From Lumnitzera littorea (lineage: Eukaryota > Streptophyta > Magnoliopsida > Myrtales > Combretaceae): 64,000 nt of DNA. A program made the position numbers and the translations under genes. The stretch covers positions 74,956,809 through 75,020,808 of the forward strand of contig JAMXBB010000004.1 in the NCBI GenBank assembly GCA_024138015.1, given 5' to 3'. The notes under the pieces were generated by a model. That model saw only the letters and a list, made by a program, of their open reading frames with translations. It was not told the origin of the DNA and did no database searches. The stretch's first letter is position 1. Every line of letters begins with the position of its first letter. Below, one piece after another: positions 23,815 to 35,299 of this stretch.

Positions 23815-25200
23815 TTGCTTGATGTGCCTAGGAAATGGTAGTCACTATGGTTACTTAATGTGCCTAGGAAATGCTAGTCACTAGAGCCTAGCAAGGAATG
23901 GGGTGGGTCCTTCAAAATATCAAAGAAAATAGTAATGAAGTAGTAAGTAGCTGATCATGAGCAACCACCATAGATATGACTCACCATAATGGTTCAACAC
24001 GACTTGATCCTAGCTTAATAAGACTCACAAGCTAGCCCTTAGGTCTATTTGCCTCATGCCCTTGATACTACTAGGGAATGATAAGAGTGTTAATAATTAG
24101 AGCTTACTTAAAAGTAAGAAGGAGAAGTATATTATGTATATTCAATGGAAGATAACTAATACGACTTATAAAGAAGAGACCATTTCTAGTAAGTCTCTAA
24201 GGCAAAATGTAAAAGAGTACAATTACAAAAGTGGTGATGTCCTAAAACTATCCCAAAACAAAGCAAAAGAGCAAAAATGACAACAAACAAAAAGGAATAA
24301 TAATATAATCACTACTAAAAGTAGAAAGGAGAAAACACATATCAAATATCTAGTTGCTTGAACTCTACAAAGGATCCATTTAGAGAAAGAGTAAGGTGCT
24401 ACTATAGACAGGCTCTTGGAGTAAGATAAAGAAAAAGTGCGTCAACAACAAGGTTGTTTTAGATCAATGAAGGAACAATTAGTGGAGCATGGGATGAGTT
24501 GATGGTAGTGCTTATTGAGCTATTAAAGAGGTCAATTTGGTTAAGTGATAAGCAATCCCCTAGGATGTAGCTTGGGGTTAGTATGCCAATTGTCCTCTAC
24601 TTGGTTTGGAGTTAATCTTCATGTAGCCCAAGGAAAATTCAATAAGGGTACCATTCTCTATTCAATTCAAATCAATTTTAAGCAACTTAAAGTCAACTTG
24701 GTAAGTTAATATTGTCCTTCATTCAACTTAAGGCACCTTTAGGCCAGATCTTCAACAATTGTACTCGCTTAAATGAATGTCCAATCATTAAGCAAGTTAA
24801 CAATTAATGTATGAGGGTGTTGTGTATATGGAACACCTCATCTAAGCCAGATCTTCAAGGGTGTTATGTATATGGTACTCTTCTATATTCAACTCAAATT
24901 AGTTTGTAGGTAACTTATGGTCAACTCAGTAAGTCATCCTATCCTTCATTTAACTTAGAGTATCATAAGTTTAGATCTTTAAGGGTTGCACTAGCTTGGA
25001 TGAGTGTCCAATCACTAAGGTAGGTTGATAATTCGTATAAAAGGGTGCTATGTATATGGAACGCCTCATCCTGGGCAGGTTAAGTAGTAAAGATGTGCCT
25101 AGCTAAATTCTAAAGGCCTTGTAGTCTGGCTCTTATGGGACCTAAGCTAGGAATAGTCATGGACAAGTTGGAGTACCATCGACGTCCCATAATGTTTTTG
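23815..25200 (-). repeat. LTR of the minus-strand gypsy remnant (right end approximate)
   Basis: It adjoins the primer site. It contains a 36-bp direct duplication at its edge (about 23816-23888, each copy with ATGTGCCTAGGAAATG) and a larger tandem duplication at 24649-25080. No open frame is present. The outer boundary is not defined. Confidence 0.45.
24649..25080. repeat. tandem duplication, period about 227 bp
   Basis: Copy one starts at 24649 and copy two at 24876. Both contain in order TATTCAA-rich, CAACTTGGTAAGTTA-like, TTGTCCTTCATT-like, GTGTCCAATCA-like and GTGTATATGGAACACCTCA-like blocks. The copies differ at many positions. Confidence 0.65.
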
Positions 25201-25840
25201 CATTAGAGAGTTACATAGCCGTGTAACTCACCAATACGACTGTGCTGTAGAATATGGCCTACAACATGTTAGTTCCATCTAATGTATTATTTATTAGTAC
25301 TTTTTCATATTTATCCTTGTAACCGTAGCTCTACTCTATTTAAAGTTTGTAAACTCTATTGCAATGAACTCTTTTCAATATTTAATGTCTTTCATGATAT
25401 TTTTCTCGGCCTTAATGTCTTATCAATCTATGATATATATTATAGACACTTATTCAGATTATTGAAATTCTATGAATTACATTGACTTTTTATAGTCTTT
25501 AGTTGTTGATTGTATTTACATCAATCCAGTCTTTGCCAATATTTCCATTGTTTGCACCATAATTAATTATTTATTCATCCTACTGAGTGAAAACAAACAT
25601 AAGGTTATTAGAGATTTTTTAATTCAATTGTGCAATGACTTACATCATTAGGTTGAAGCAATCAGGGTTTGTCGCTATGTAGCTCCCATTCATACCACTC
25701 CTTCTCTTAATAGAATGTTTTCTTGAATGTTTTTCTTAAGAAAGGTTAACTTAGTCTTCTAATGGTGGTTAGAAGGAATCTAAGTGTTACACTCAAGCCT
25801 TGGGGTGTTTAGAATATTTACATGTGATAAGTGTGTTTGT
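25201..25840. other. unassigned AT-rich stretch between two gypsy remnants
   Basis: No protein or clear repeat is recognised. It may contain the distal end of the minus-strand LTR, the 5' LTR of the following gag remnant, or both; neither boundary could be fixed. Confidence 0.3.
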
Positions 25841-27450
25841 TGGAGCAATAGTTTAATGGAGAATTGAGGGAAAATATGTTGCTTAAACTATTTTTATGTA
25901 TGAAGAATCCCTTATGGCTCCTTATAGAATAAATGAGTTAACTATTTAAGGAAGGTCTTATGGAGATAGCACTTGTCAAGACTAAGTTAGCTGTAGAGGA
26001 ATTCATCAAGATTGATAGGATAAACTAGCTTAAAGTAGTGTAAAATAGTATGGATGACCTTGTAGTTAAACTATTAAGGGAGATAATGTAAACCTTGAAT
26101 CAAGATTGGATGAACTTTGGGAGACCAATCAAACTATAGAGTCTATGATAATTTCTTTAGTGAAGGAGTTACATAATCTAAAAGTTTAAATAGGGTAATA
26201 ACTAGAAACTAGTTATGGTAAGCTTAGGTTGGGATGTCATGTGGTAAATAATCCATTAAAACTCTAGATGAGTCCCATGCTTTTAGACAATATGGATATA
26301 TTTTAGTGGCTTATATTAGCCAAAAAGGACCAAGTAGTGTTAAGTTAGTGCAATGTTAATCTAGAAATGGTTTTAAGTCGAGTTGCCACATGAAAACTAT
26401 TGAGAGGGAGAATCAAGCTAAGCTAAGGTGATTATATCATTAAAGCTTAGTCATAGTTTATTTTAGAAAATTCTTATAGCTTATTGTTGATATCCCGCAT
26501 GAGTGATAAGAATGAAGTACCTATGTTACATTTTGAGCTGCAAAGGCAAGCTTAAACAAAGCTAGAAAGGTGAGGAGTCTAAATCATAGCCTAAAAGGTA
26601 CGTTAGTAGCAAAATTGTTTATTAAGTTTAGAAAGATTCTAATCACAAGAAGAAAGGGGAGATTAAGGTGAATGATTCAACAAAAAGACCCAAATCTAGA
26701 AGGGAAAAGTGCTTGAGAATGATGACGAGTCTTTACGGATTTTAATATTTTTAATGTTAATTTCTATAAGACTAACCTTATCAAAAGTAAGAGATTTCCA
26801 ATGTAAGCTTAATCATCAGCTCTAATTGTATTAAAAGAAGAGGAGAAAGCTTATGAAGTGGCCAAACGTAAGGTCTTGCCACTATTGAACACTAAGTAAA
26901 GTAAGCTTATTAAGCATTTCAAATGCCTAATATATATCGAGCTATGATTGACAAGCCAATAAATAAGCACCTTAATGGACACAAAGGCTTCATACTTATA
27001 CATTCATAGTGAAGCAACGATGAAGTTTAAGTTAAGGTAGATAAGAACAAGCAAAGCTCAAACTTTTGACTAAATATATATTCCCATAATTTATGTAGCC
27101 TAGGGATTATAATTTAAGGTGGACTAATGGATAAAGAAGGAGCACTAGAAGTGAATCTCCTAAAATGATTATTTTTTTTCCCTAACATAAGCTTCCTCAA
27201 AAAGCCAAGGGCTCCTATCCTCATAGAATTTCATAATGACTATGGATGAAAAGTAACAATATATGATTTAGTGAACCATAACCTTTGTTGAACCTTTAAG
27301 TACTTATCTTTTATGAATGATTATGAGAGAACAAGTCTTACTTCCCAAATAATAAACATACAAGGGGAGATACACCTAAGTTGAAGGGAAAGAAAGCTTA
27401 GGTGGAGGTACCAAAGAAGCTTCTAAAAATAAAACCACCTAGAATAAAAA
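25841..27450 (+). pseudogene. degenerate gypsy gag (and possible protease) remnant
   Basis: Several plus-strand frames give gag-like pieces. There is an N-terminal coiled stretch (LESRLDELWETNQT-like, about 26094-26140). Near 26495-26560 the stretch MSDKNEVPMLHFELQRQA and a following KLER resemble the 'GL..WA..EL.RQ' block of plant gypsy gag. A Lys-rich tail (about 26630-26710) follows. Beyond this the frame is too broken to follow. Stops are frequent. The call is family-level and tentative; RT and integrase are not seen. Confidence 0.4.
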
Positions 27451-28670
27451 GTACTTGATGAAACGCAAGTCAAGAGTATGTAAAAAACACCAAACTACAT
27501 GTTATATTTTTGTTATTATCCTATATAAAATATGTAGTTATATTGTTGCATTTTCATTTTCAAACAAATACTTTTGGTCCTCCATTATTCCTTATGAAAT
27601 CACTTACTATGTTTACTTATATTTTGAACACATAACGGCATTCCATTAGGAATTAATATTACTTAAAATACTAAGAATAAATTGTAAATACACTCCCTTA
27701 TATTTATTTATAGGTGCTTATCCCTTTTTCCTTGAAATCTTGTGCTTTCCTTAAATCGTTAAAAAAAAAACAAAAGAAGAAGTGCATTTAAACTCTTACA
27801 TGACCATTTTACCATTGATTTTATGCTCTTTCTTTTCATTTTAGTATTTATTTTATCTAAGGGTAAACCAACGAAGAAGAGTCTAAAAGTTAAGTTTTTG
27901 AAAGATATAGGGTTGTAATGTTCAATTTTAAATATAAAAAGGTTAAGTTCATACGAAGTAAATATAAGAGGTCTATTTATAGTCTACTCAAATATTAAAT
28001 AAGCATTCACAAATCACAATCATACAGTATGGTTAGCTATTACTTAATTATTATTTTTTTCCCTATGATTATCCTTAGAAGAGCAAAGCCTATAAGCATC
28101 ATGATCCTTCAATATTGCCACCACCATGATCACTTAACACCACAACCACCATGACTCTCTGCTACCACCTTCACCCCTTTCTTTCACTTGAGCGAAGACC
28201 TAAGCTGCATAAGCAACCATCAACACTACATATGAGGCATACCAACCACTAGGAGTGCAGTCCACCATAAACTAAGATTTGGTACATGATAAACTAAGAA
28301 GTAGCCCATGACAACTCCAAGATGTGATTCCACTGAAGCAATAACACATTTTACTTGCTATGAATGAAGAGCTTGACTATTGCCCTTCACATCATAAATT
28401 AAGAGTGTGACCATCATGTTACCCCTAATGAACCAAGAGCTTCACCATAGGTTAAGGCTCTTAGTTGAGTTGCTAGTTAGTTCAATGTTCAAGCTAAAAG
28501 AAGGTCTTCATCTAAGCCGATATAGGAGGTAGTCGAGACTTAGGATGGTGACTTGGGTTTGGATTAAAGAAAGCATTCATGTTTTTAGTGACTAAAAAGA
28601 TAGAGGCAATTTAGTTACTTTAATCATACTCTCAATCTATAATATATTATCTCTTTCATCTAGTTAAACA
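27451..28670. other. no gene recognised
   Basis: AT-rich sequence with a CA/CAC-rich section around 28080-28330 that resembles the A/C-rich sections of the LTRs elsewhere in the window. No protein homology can be seen. Confidence 0.3.
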
Positions 28671-29340
28671 ATTTACTAGGCGTTAATGCGTGTTTTTTGT
28701 TTAGCGGAGTAATTAGCTCTAAACAACTTGTAACAAGAACACATGACTACAATGGGTATCGGAGTTTCATTCGACATAACCATACATACCAATGCTTGAG
28801 TCAATTGTAGGCATTGTAGATTCATTGAAAGAGTGTATACAAGAGTATGTGATGTAAAAAATTTGAGGAGTGTAGAAGATGAACGTAAGTATTTATAGAT
28901 GAGGGAAGCGGAATCCTGATTAGATGACAATTTGCACCTAAGATGTCTTTAGGCAACTCTTAGGATATGGGGTTTATTATGATCCTATAACAATGTTAAG
29001 GGACAAGTAACATGATGAACTCTGATCTTGTGCCTATCTTTTCACATTTAGTGCACTGTAGGTGCTATGGCTTTGAGTATGTAGCTTTCTAATACCAAGC
29101 TTAACTTAGACACCGAACACCCTCCTTGGGTTGATCGTGGGGTCATGGGATGAGATGTCTTTTTTGGACCATTGGGTTTTGATGTATTGGGCCATTAAGC
29201 TGTCGTGTTTGACCTTAAGACCTATGTTTTGAATTATCCTTTAACAATGGGCAAGGAAGATATTGTATGGCTATTTTATTGTTACAATATATTATGACTC
29301 TACTCCATCTAATAAAGTGAATCTAATGATAGGTTGGAAA
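28671..29340 (-). repeat. LTR-like fragment with TATA box
   Basis: Read on the minus strand, a TATAAATACT box (28889-28898) is followed by a C/T-rich leader, then an AATTGACTCAAGCATT-like stretch reminiscent of the end of plant LTR leaders. No partner LTR or primer site was found. An 84-codon frame here is not recognisable. Confidence 0.25.
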
Positions 29341-30640
29341 AAAAAAATGAATATAATGTTAATGTTTTAAGTATGAAAAGTATAAAGAAAAAAAATACAT
29401 GAAATTGTATCGAAAATTTTGTTTAAAGATATATAAAACCATCCGCTAAAATAATCATTCCTTTTAGCAAAGTAGTGACAAGCACCTTATCCACTTCTAG
29501 TTTAAACTTTTCCTAGGCAAGGTCTCTTGGCGTTATTAAGGGTATTTCTTTTCCCCCTCTCCTTCCGAGTCAACAAGGGTAAAATTATTTAGAAATAGAA
29601 ATAAAGTGTAAAAGAGGGCTCATTCAGAGTCAGAGGTCAACGCGCATTGGGGAGAGTCCAATGTGGTCCAGACTCCAGAACAAGATCTGGTTTTACTCGC
29701 ACGCCTTCGACTCTATGGATGGTGCCACGTCGACGGTAGGTCCCATATTTTCATGCTCATCACGTCGAGGATTCGATCATACCTTTGAGCTATACATTCG
29801 ATAGGACGGGAGAATTGTGAGATTCAGTTGACCCCATGACAGAATAATAATGCTAACAATGTCATGATGGGCCTTTTTCCTTAAACCACCAGAAAAACCA
29901 CTGGATATCAACGTGTAAAAGCCCACATTTAATGAGTAGCTTGGACCTATTCAAGTGTAACATTAATAGCTCTACTTATCCATGGTCAAAATGGTGGATA
30001 ATAAAGAGCCTTCGACTGATATGATTATAAACATTGTGTGGTTCCATAAGCGTTCTCGTGCATTGATCCATTTCAAATCATTAGACCTCCTTTGTCATTG
30101 AATCTGTTTGCATGACTTGTTAGAGGAACATGCAGGATAGAAGCTTTTATGGTTTGTTATTCTCTCAGGTTAGAGATAAATGGACACAAAAATATCAGCA
30201 AGAATAAATGCACATTTGCATAAATGACAATCTCTTGGATAATCCAAACAACAATATGACATACGAACAACTAAGTTTTCCCATTCCTTAATTATCGCTT
30301 CATGTGTGCTTTGCTTATTGAATACTGAAATATACTTTATATGTATTCTAATTTTTTATGTTGTTTCCCATTCATGACAACACGAAACTGAAGAAAATAT
30401 GAATAATTACACCACCTAAAACATAAAAATTTTATCTATTGTTCTGATATCTATGCATCGGATTTTTTTCATTAAAATTCAATTCCACTTCAAATCTCAT
30501 CATCGAGTACCACCGCAAATGAATAAAGTTTCTGCTATGGTAGTGAAAAATCATAGTATAGTATGACCTCATTAAGAAAGGAAGAAAAGCGTCATCAAAT
30601 TCTGTCACCTAGGCCTTCTCTATCCAATTCGATGAATCAT
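29341..30640. other. unassigned region downstream of the FLA gene
   Basis: No protein or repeat is recognised. Part of it (about 29630-29780) is richer in G, C and CpG than the surrounding transposon sequence, so it is probably unique host DNA rather than decayed repeat. Confidence 0.3.
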
Positions 30641-30647
30641 GAATACG

Positions 30648-30653
30648 TTTATT
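30648..30653 (-). terminator. poly(A) signal candidate for the FLA gene
   Basis: AATAAA on the minus strand, about 140 bases past the FLA stop codon, is at a normal distance for a plant polyadenylation signal. Confidence 0.4.
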
Positions 30654-30792
30654 ACTACAAAGTGCACCAAATTTACAATACCCAAAAAAGGGAAAAAAAC
30701 AAAGGAACCTAAGGCTATAGGGGGAAAAGAGTAAAGCAGCAATGTGATCTGACGTCGTTTCTTAACCAGCACAAATGGCAAAATCAAATCCA

Positions 30793-32142
30793 TTAAAGCC
30801 CGTGGTGATCTTCAATGCTAGTGGACTTTGAGCCCAGCCCACAAGCCCCTCGTTCTTCAATCGACTCATACTCCCCCCGGCTTCCGGTTGCGTTCACACT
30901 AGCCCCATTTCCAACCGTCGGATTCATCCCAAGACTTCCACCTGCACCGTCGATTGCGACCGAACCCACATGATGTGACCTCTCAAACGCCATAAACGCA
31001 CTATGCACCACTATCTTCAAATTCTTTACTACTTCCGGTGTTTTAACCCCGACGTTGTTGATCGCGATTCTCGTTAGTCCACCTGCACTCGTCACCACCA
31101 GATCATTCCCTCTCTCCAGCGTCTCCAGTGTGGTCCCCACTGGAAGGCTCTCGAAATCCTTTGTCGCCAAGTAACGGTTCGGTAGTATGTGGAACCGTAC
31201 GTTGCTTGCATAGTTGCGCGTATCGGAGAAGATGACGCCATCTTCTAGGGCAAACATTGTGGCGTTTTGGAGCTTCATTAGGTCTTTGAAGTGGATCTTC
31301 ATCGCGATGGAGAGAACTCCGAAACCGCCGTAGCGGAGCCGGACAATGGCGTCTCGGAGCATCAGGCTCATCAGGAGCTGCGGCAGAGGGAATGCCGATG
31401 TGAGAGGCTGGAGTGGGAGAGATGGCGGCCGCGAAGACGGTGGCGGTGATTGTAGTTGTGAGGGATCGCATGAGAATGCCGAGAGAGGCGAAATGAAGCC
31501 GTCCGCGAGGCCATGGACGATGATGAGTCCATTGTTGAAGATCTCCGGGTGAGTGATCTCCACGCCGTTGATGAAGGTTTGAGCGTTGTTCTTGACTGTA
31601 TCTGTGACGGATGTGACGGTAAGACAGTGACCGGAGTGGAAAGTTTCGATGCGTGTACCGAGAGTTAGGGATTGGAGGCTTGAGAGAGAGAAGAAGCCGG
31701 GGATGAGGTGTTCAGCGAGGAGGTTAGGGCTAGGGTTAGGGTTCGATAAACATGTGGTGATGGAGCAAGATTGGAGAGAGAGATCAGAAGGTGCGAAGAG
31801 AGTGAGAGGGCCGTTCCAGGAGGAAATGGCCGGGAAGAGTTGGGTGAGGGAAGGAATGGCGGCGGAGAGTTGGTGGAGGCCAAGGTGAGAGAGGATAGAT
31901 TCGAGGAGGAGAGAAGGGGAGGAGGTATTGTCGGATGTGGAAATGGAGGTGCAGGATAGAGAGTTGTGAGTAGGTTGTGGTGGTTGAGAGAAGAGGTTTT
32001 GGGAAGTGGTTTGGGTGGTGGCGAAGAGGATTAAGAAGAGGGAAATGGAGAATGATAGAGAAAATAAGAACGCCATTAATGGAGGGAGAAGCTTTGAGTT
32101 TGAAAGAAAGAGAGCGATTAGTTTAGTTGGTTTAACTAGCAA
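30793..32142 (-). CDS. fasciclin-like arabinogalactan protein, two FAS1 domains
   Basis: Single-exon gene of 449 codons from the first Met. The family comprises secreted cell-wall or cell-surface glycoproteins with adhesion-type FAS1 domains. Residues 24-42 are very hydrophobic and follow a second Met at 23 (codon 32074-32076). A start there (427 residues) puts the signal peptide at the N-terminus and looks the better choice; cleavage is likely near 46-49. FAS1-1 spans about 75-216 with TLFAPSD (114-120) and NGLIIVHGLADG (204-215). FAS1-2 spans about 255-386 with ATMFALEDGVIF (294-305), VRFHILPNRYL (315-325) and IAINNVGV...LKIVVHSA (359-382). Between them is a short Pro/Ser-rich linker (227-254, SPPPSSRPPSLP), suited to arabinogalactan attachment. 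NxS/T sites lie near 72, 293 and 417. The C-terminus is polar (ESIEERGACG...EDHHGL) with no hydrophobic tail, so no GPI anchor is predicted. Layout resembles the FLA19-21 group; the exact orthologue is not claimed. Confidence 0.93.
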   Translation of the reverse strand: MLVKPTKLIALFLSNSKLLPPLMAFLFSLSFSISLFLILFATTQTTSQNLFSQPPQPTHNSLSCTSISTSDNTSSPSLLLESILSHLGLHQLSAAIPSLTQLFPAISSWNGPLTLFAPSDLSLQSCSITTCLSNPNPSPNLLAEHLIPGFFSLSSLQSLTLGTRIETFHSGHCLTVTSVTDTVKNNAQTFINGVEITHPEIFNNGLIIVHGLADGFISPLSAFSCDPSQLQSPPPSSRPPSLPLQPLTSAFPLPQLLMSLMLRDAIVRLRYGGFGVLSIAMKIHFKDLMKLQNATMFALEDGVIFSDTRNYASNVRFHILPNRYLATKDFESLPVGTTLETLERGNDLVVTSAGGLTRIAINNVGVKTPEVVKNLKIVVHSAFMAFERSHHVGSVAIDGAGGSLGMNPTVGNGASVNATGSRGEYESIEERGACGLGSKSTSIEDHHGL

Positions 32143-33019
32143 GAATCACGGTACCCCTTACTGACTTCTAAAACCGGAAATGTGAGTCCAAGTAATTTCT
32201 TTTTATTCCCTTTAAATAAATTATTATAAAAATTCAGTTTTTAACGGTTTGTTGAAATATTTATTGGCTAATATATTTTTTCCACTTATCAAAATTAATA
32301 TCAATGAGATTTTTGCTGATATTGTAGCTTCTAGGTAAAATACTTGCTATCGTCAACAATTCCTTTTTTTTTTTTTTCAATTCAATATTTTTTTCCCCAA
32401 TTCGCAAAATATATTGTTTTCGACTTTCCTTCTTTTTATTTTGAGCATTTTACGAAAAGGAAGTTAACGATAATATCTCATCTTTTGGAGTTGTTTAAAT
32501 GCACTGTTACTGATGTGCTTATGTCTTATATGGTCCATCTTACATACTAATTTTTGAATTCACCTTTATATTTAGGGTGAATTTGGGGTGCATATAAAAG
32601 CGATACTTGCACATAGTCATCTATATTCGTTAAAAGCAATTCAATTGTATTTTAACCAAATCACTCTAAATAAGTCTATATGTCAATTTTTTATTTTACA
32701 ATATTAAGAAAACAAAAAAAGCTGACATGGCCCCAAGATTACCAACGCAATCCGCTATGTGGCATATAACTAATTTTAAACTTATTTCTTAACTTCTTTT
32801 TATCTTTTTATATATTAAGTTTGATAATTTTATAATTTCCTAGTCTGCCCTATCAACATGTCCCCCAAAATATCGTTAGGGAATTTTATAACAAAGGGAT
32901 TTTATTTTGTACGACAAAATAAATATAGGTGACATAAATAATTGGTTCTAAAAATTTATTAAACCATAACACTGATAAAAGAAGATTCTATCTACAATTA
33001 ATCTTAAAAAAAGAGGGGT
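32143..33019 (-). promoter_or_regulatory. FLA upstream region
   Basis: AT-rich sequence between the FLA start and the inverted repeat. A TATTTAAAG-like stretch on the minus strand (about 32209-32217) is the nearest TATA candidate to the start codon, some 70 bases upstream. A TGACATGG/ATGTGGCA pair around 32720-32765 resembles transposon-end sequence. No other gene is visible. Confidence 0.3.
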
Positions 33020-34800
33020 TAATATTACTACATACACCTGAACTTTATACTTTTTTTTTTCAATTATATATACTCAAACTTTAAGCATGTTAAATTATGT
33101 GATTAACAATTTGCTTATCTTGGTATACACTTTTGTTATCCAACTCTAACACCATTAATTAAGTCAGCATAAACAATTAATGAATCTATCACAAATGTTT
33201 TTTTTTCCTTTAATTTCCTAATCTGGATTTAGTTTTTTCACATCAGCATCATGTAGGAAAGTTGTTCTGCATCAATAGTTTAAAGATGTGTTTACCTCAT
33301 TAGATTAGTTAACCATATTACAATATATAGAGGAAATAAAACTGAGACCTAAATGATGTAGGATATGCCTGTCAAGAGCTTTAGAGAACTTGTGCAATTT
33401 AGGATGCGCATGTGACTCAACTTTACTTGATCTTTTCTTGTTCAATTCAACCTCTAAATTGCAGAGAAACATCCAAATCTTTAATCAATCCCAAGAGTTC
33501 TTTATAACATGCAAAAAAATCTTTTTAAAAACTCATCTATATACTTTCAAAATCAAAGCAAAGATGGCCAATCCAATTAAAAGAAGATGAAAATGAGTAG
33601 ATATATAAAAGTAAAGATCTGGTATAATGAGACAATCAGGGAAACATTTATATATATATATATATATATATATACATGCATATATTTATTTATTTCTTTT
33701 GTACTACAAATATTCAAATATATTTAATAGGTAGATTCATTTGCCAATTAATAAACAATAACATATATGTAGCAACTATGTCTCCAACTTCTTAATACCA
33801 TCAATTGGGAATTAAAAAGAAAATTTTCTAACATAAAATTAGTTATAAAATAAAAGTCAAACACAATTTGTTGAAGAATCAAGAACAATTGTTATAAAAA
33901 TTATCAATATAGCAATGAATGCTATGCTATCAATCGGACTTGATTAACAATAGAGCAATATCTCCATGTCTAACATATAGCAAATGGAAATAAACAATCA
34001 TCTTCCCCATACAGACATGAACTAAACAAATTGATGTCATAATTAAACTAATGCATAATATATAAGTTTATATATAATTAACCTATCAGTATTTTAATCC
34101 ATGATTAAAACTTGGAAGAAGAAAAAAAGCAACAAAAACTCATCGAAAGCAACACTAGAGCAATTGTCCTGAGATTAGATTGAAATTAAATGATGATGTT
34201 GCTAACAAAGTTTGTAGTTAAGTTTTCCAAGCTCTAAAATTAACAATCAATGGGACTTGATGAAAGATTAGATTTTTTTTTTTTTTCAATTGGATAGTGA
34301 AAAATCGAGTTAAGTTAAGCCATATGCGCATAATAAGCTACAAAAGTTCTCTAAAGCCCTTGGTGAGCATGTCTTACACCAATTAGGTCTCAATTTTGTT
34401 TCCTCTATATATTGTAATATAGTTCACTAGTTTGATGAAGTAAACTCATCCTGAACTTTAGCCTGCAATTTATGACAAACCCATAAATTAACAAGAAATA
34501 TTCTTAGTCTTTGAACAACTAACATGGAACAACTTTCCCATATGATACTATTGTGGAAAAACTAAATCTCGATTAGGAAATTATAAAAAATAAAAAACAT
34601 GTGTAACGGATTCATTGGTTGTTTAGATTGACTCAACTAACAGTGTTAAAGTTAGATAATAGAGGTGTATACTAAGATAAGCAAAGTGTTAATAAAGGGA
34701 TAAAGCTCATATAGATACTTGAACTTTTTAAAATTTTCATTTTAGTATCTAAACCATTTAAAGTGTATCACTTTGTGCCATCTATTACTCAGATTGCAAA
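33020..34800. repeat. long inverted repeat, foldback or MULE-derived MITE-like
   Basis: The left arm (about 33095-33435) and the right arm (about 34300-34695) are imperfect reverse complements. Matching blocks include TTGCTTATCTTGGTATACAC against GTGTATACTAAGATAAGCAA, ATTACAATATATAGAGGAAA against its complement near 34405-34425, GAGACCTAA, CTTTAGAGAAC and ATGCGCAT. Outer parts to about 33020 and 34800 match more loosely. The roughly 850-bp centre contains a TA microsatellite and no protein. Identity of the arms by eye is about three in four. No target duplication was found. The structure lies about 0.9 kb upstream of the FLA start codon. Confidence 0.75.
33649..33674. repeat. (TA)13 microsatellite
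   Basis: Thirteen uninterrupted TA units in the centre of the inverted repeat. Confidence 0.95.
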
Positions 34801-35299
34801 TAGATGTTAACTCTATTGATTTGGAATAAATCAAATAAAAAGAAAAAAGAAAAAGAAAACTAGTGACATGGATCTAGCATTAAGTATCCGTAAAAATAAC
34901 ACTAACCATCATAATTCTTCTTTATAGCATTTAAGCAACCAACAAACCTTTCATGTCTAGTTAAGGTACTAGAAAGTAAATCTTCCAATTCTCTCCTCTA
35001 ACAAATCACTTCAAGTCACTCCTTGCATTTACTTCCTCTTAGTCATTGTTATCGAGCTTGAGTTTTTTTTTTTTTTAAGATTAAATGTCAGTTTATAGTA
35101 TTTTGAAAGTTAATCGATTCCTTAGCTCATTCTTTATGGGTTATCGTTAGTAAGAACATGGGTTTGTCTTTTCTTTTTTAAATTTTATTTTATTGAGATG
35201 AATGGTTGATCTACATAGTAGTCTTCGATTTTGCTAGATACATAAGATTTTGGGTTTTTCTTTGTAGTGAAGCTCCTTTTTAATTATAGCATAATAATC
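34801..35299. other. nothing recognised
   Basis: AT-rich sequence between the inverted repeat and the Copia LTR end. The 5' part of the Copia LTR may lie here but its start was not found. Confidence 0.3.

Larger units (their letters stand above)
20603..25200 (-). mobile_element. Ty3/gypsy remnant, truncated in RT
   Basis: Reading leftward from about 25200, the order is LTR, primer site, gag, zinc knuckle, protease region and reverse transcriptase. The sequence is then lost at 20603, where the Tat LTR begins. RNase H, integrase and the other LTR are missing. The right LTR limit is approximate because there is no second copy to compare. It has the same architecture and primer type as the better kept element at 39.6-46.0 kb, and comparable gag and RT wording, so they are relatives. 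Confidence 0.65.

Noticed and set aside
31103..31959. Several open frames on both strands inside the FLA gene
   Set aside because: Shadows of the GC-richer FLA coding sequence; none carries a recognisable domain.
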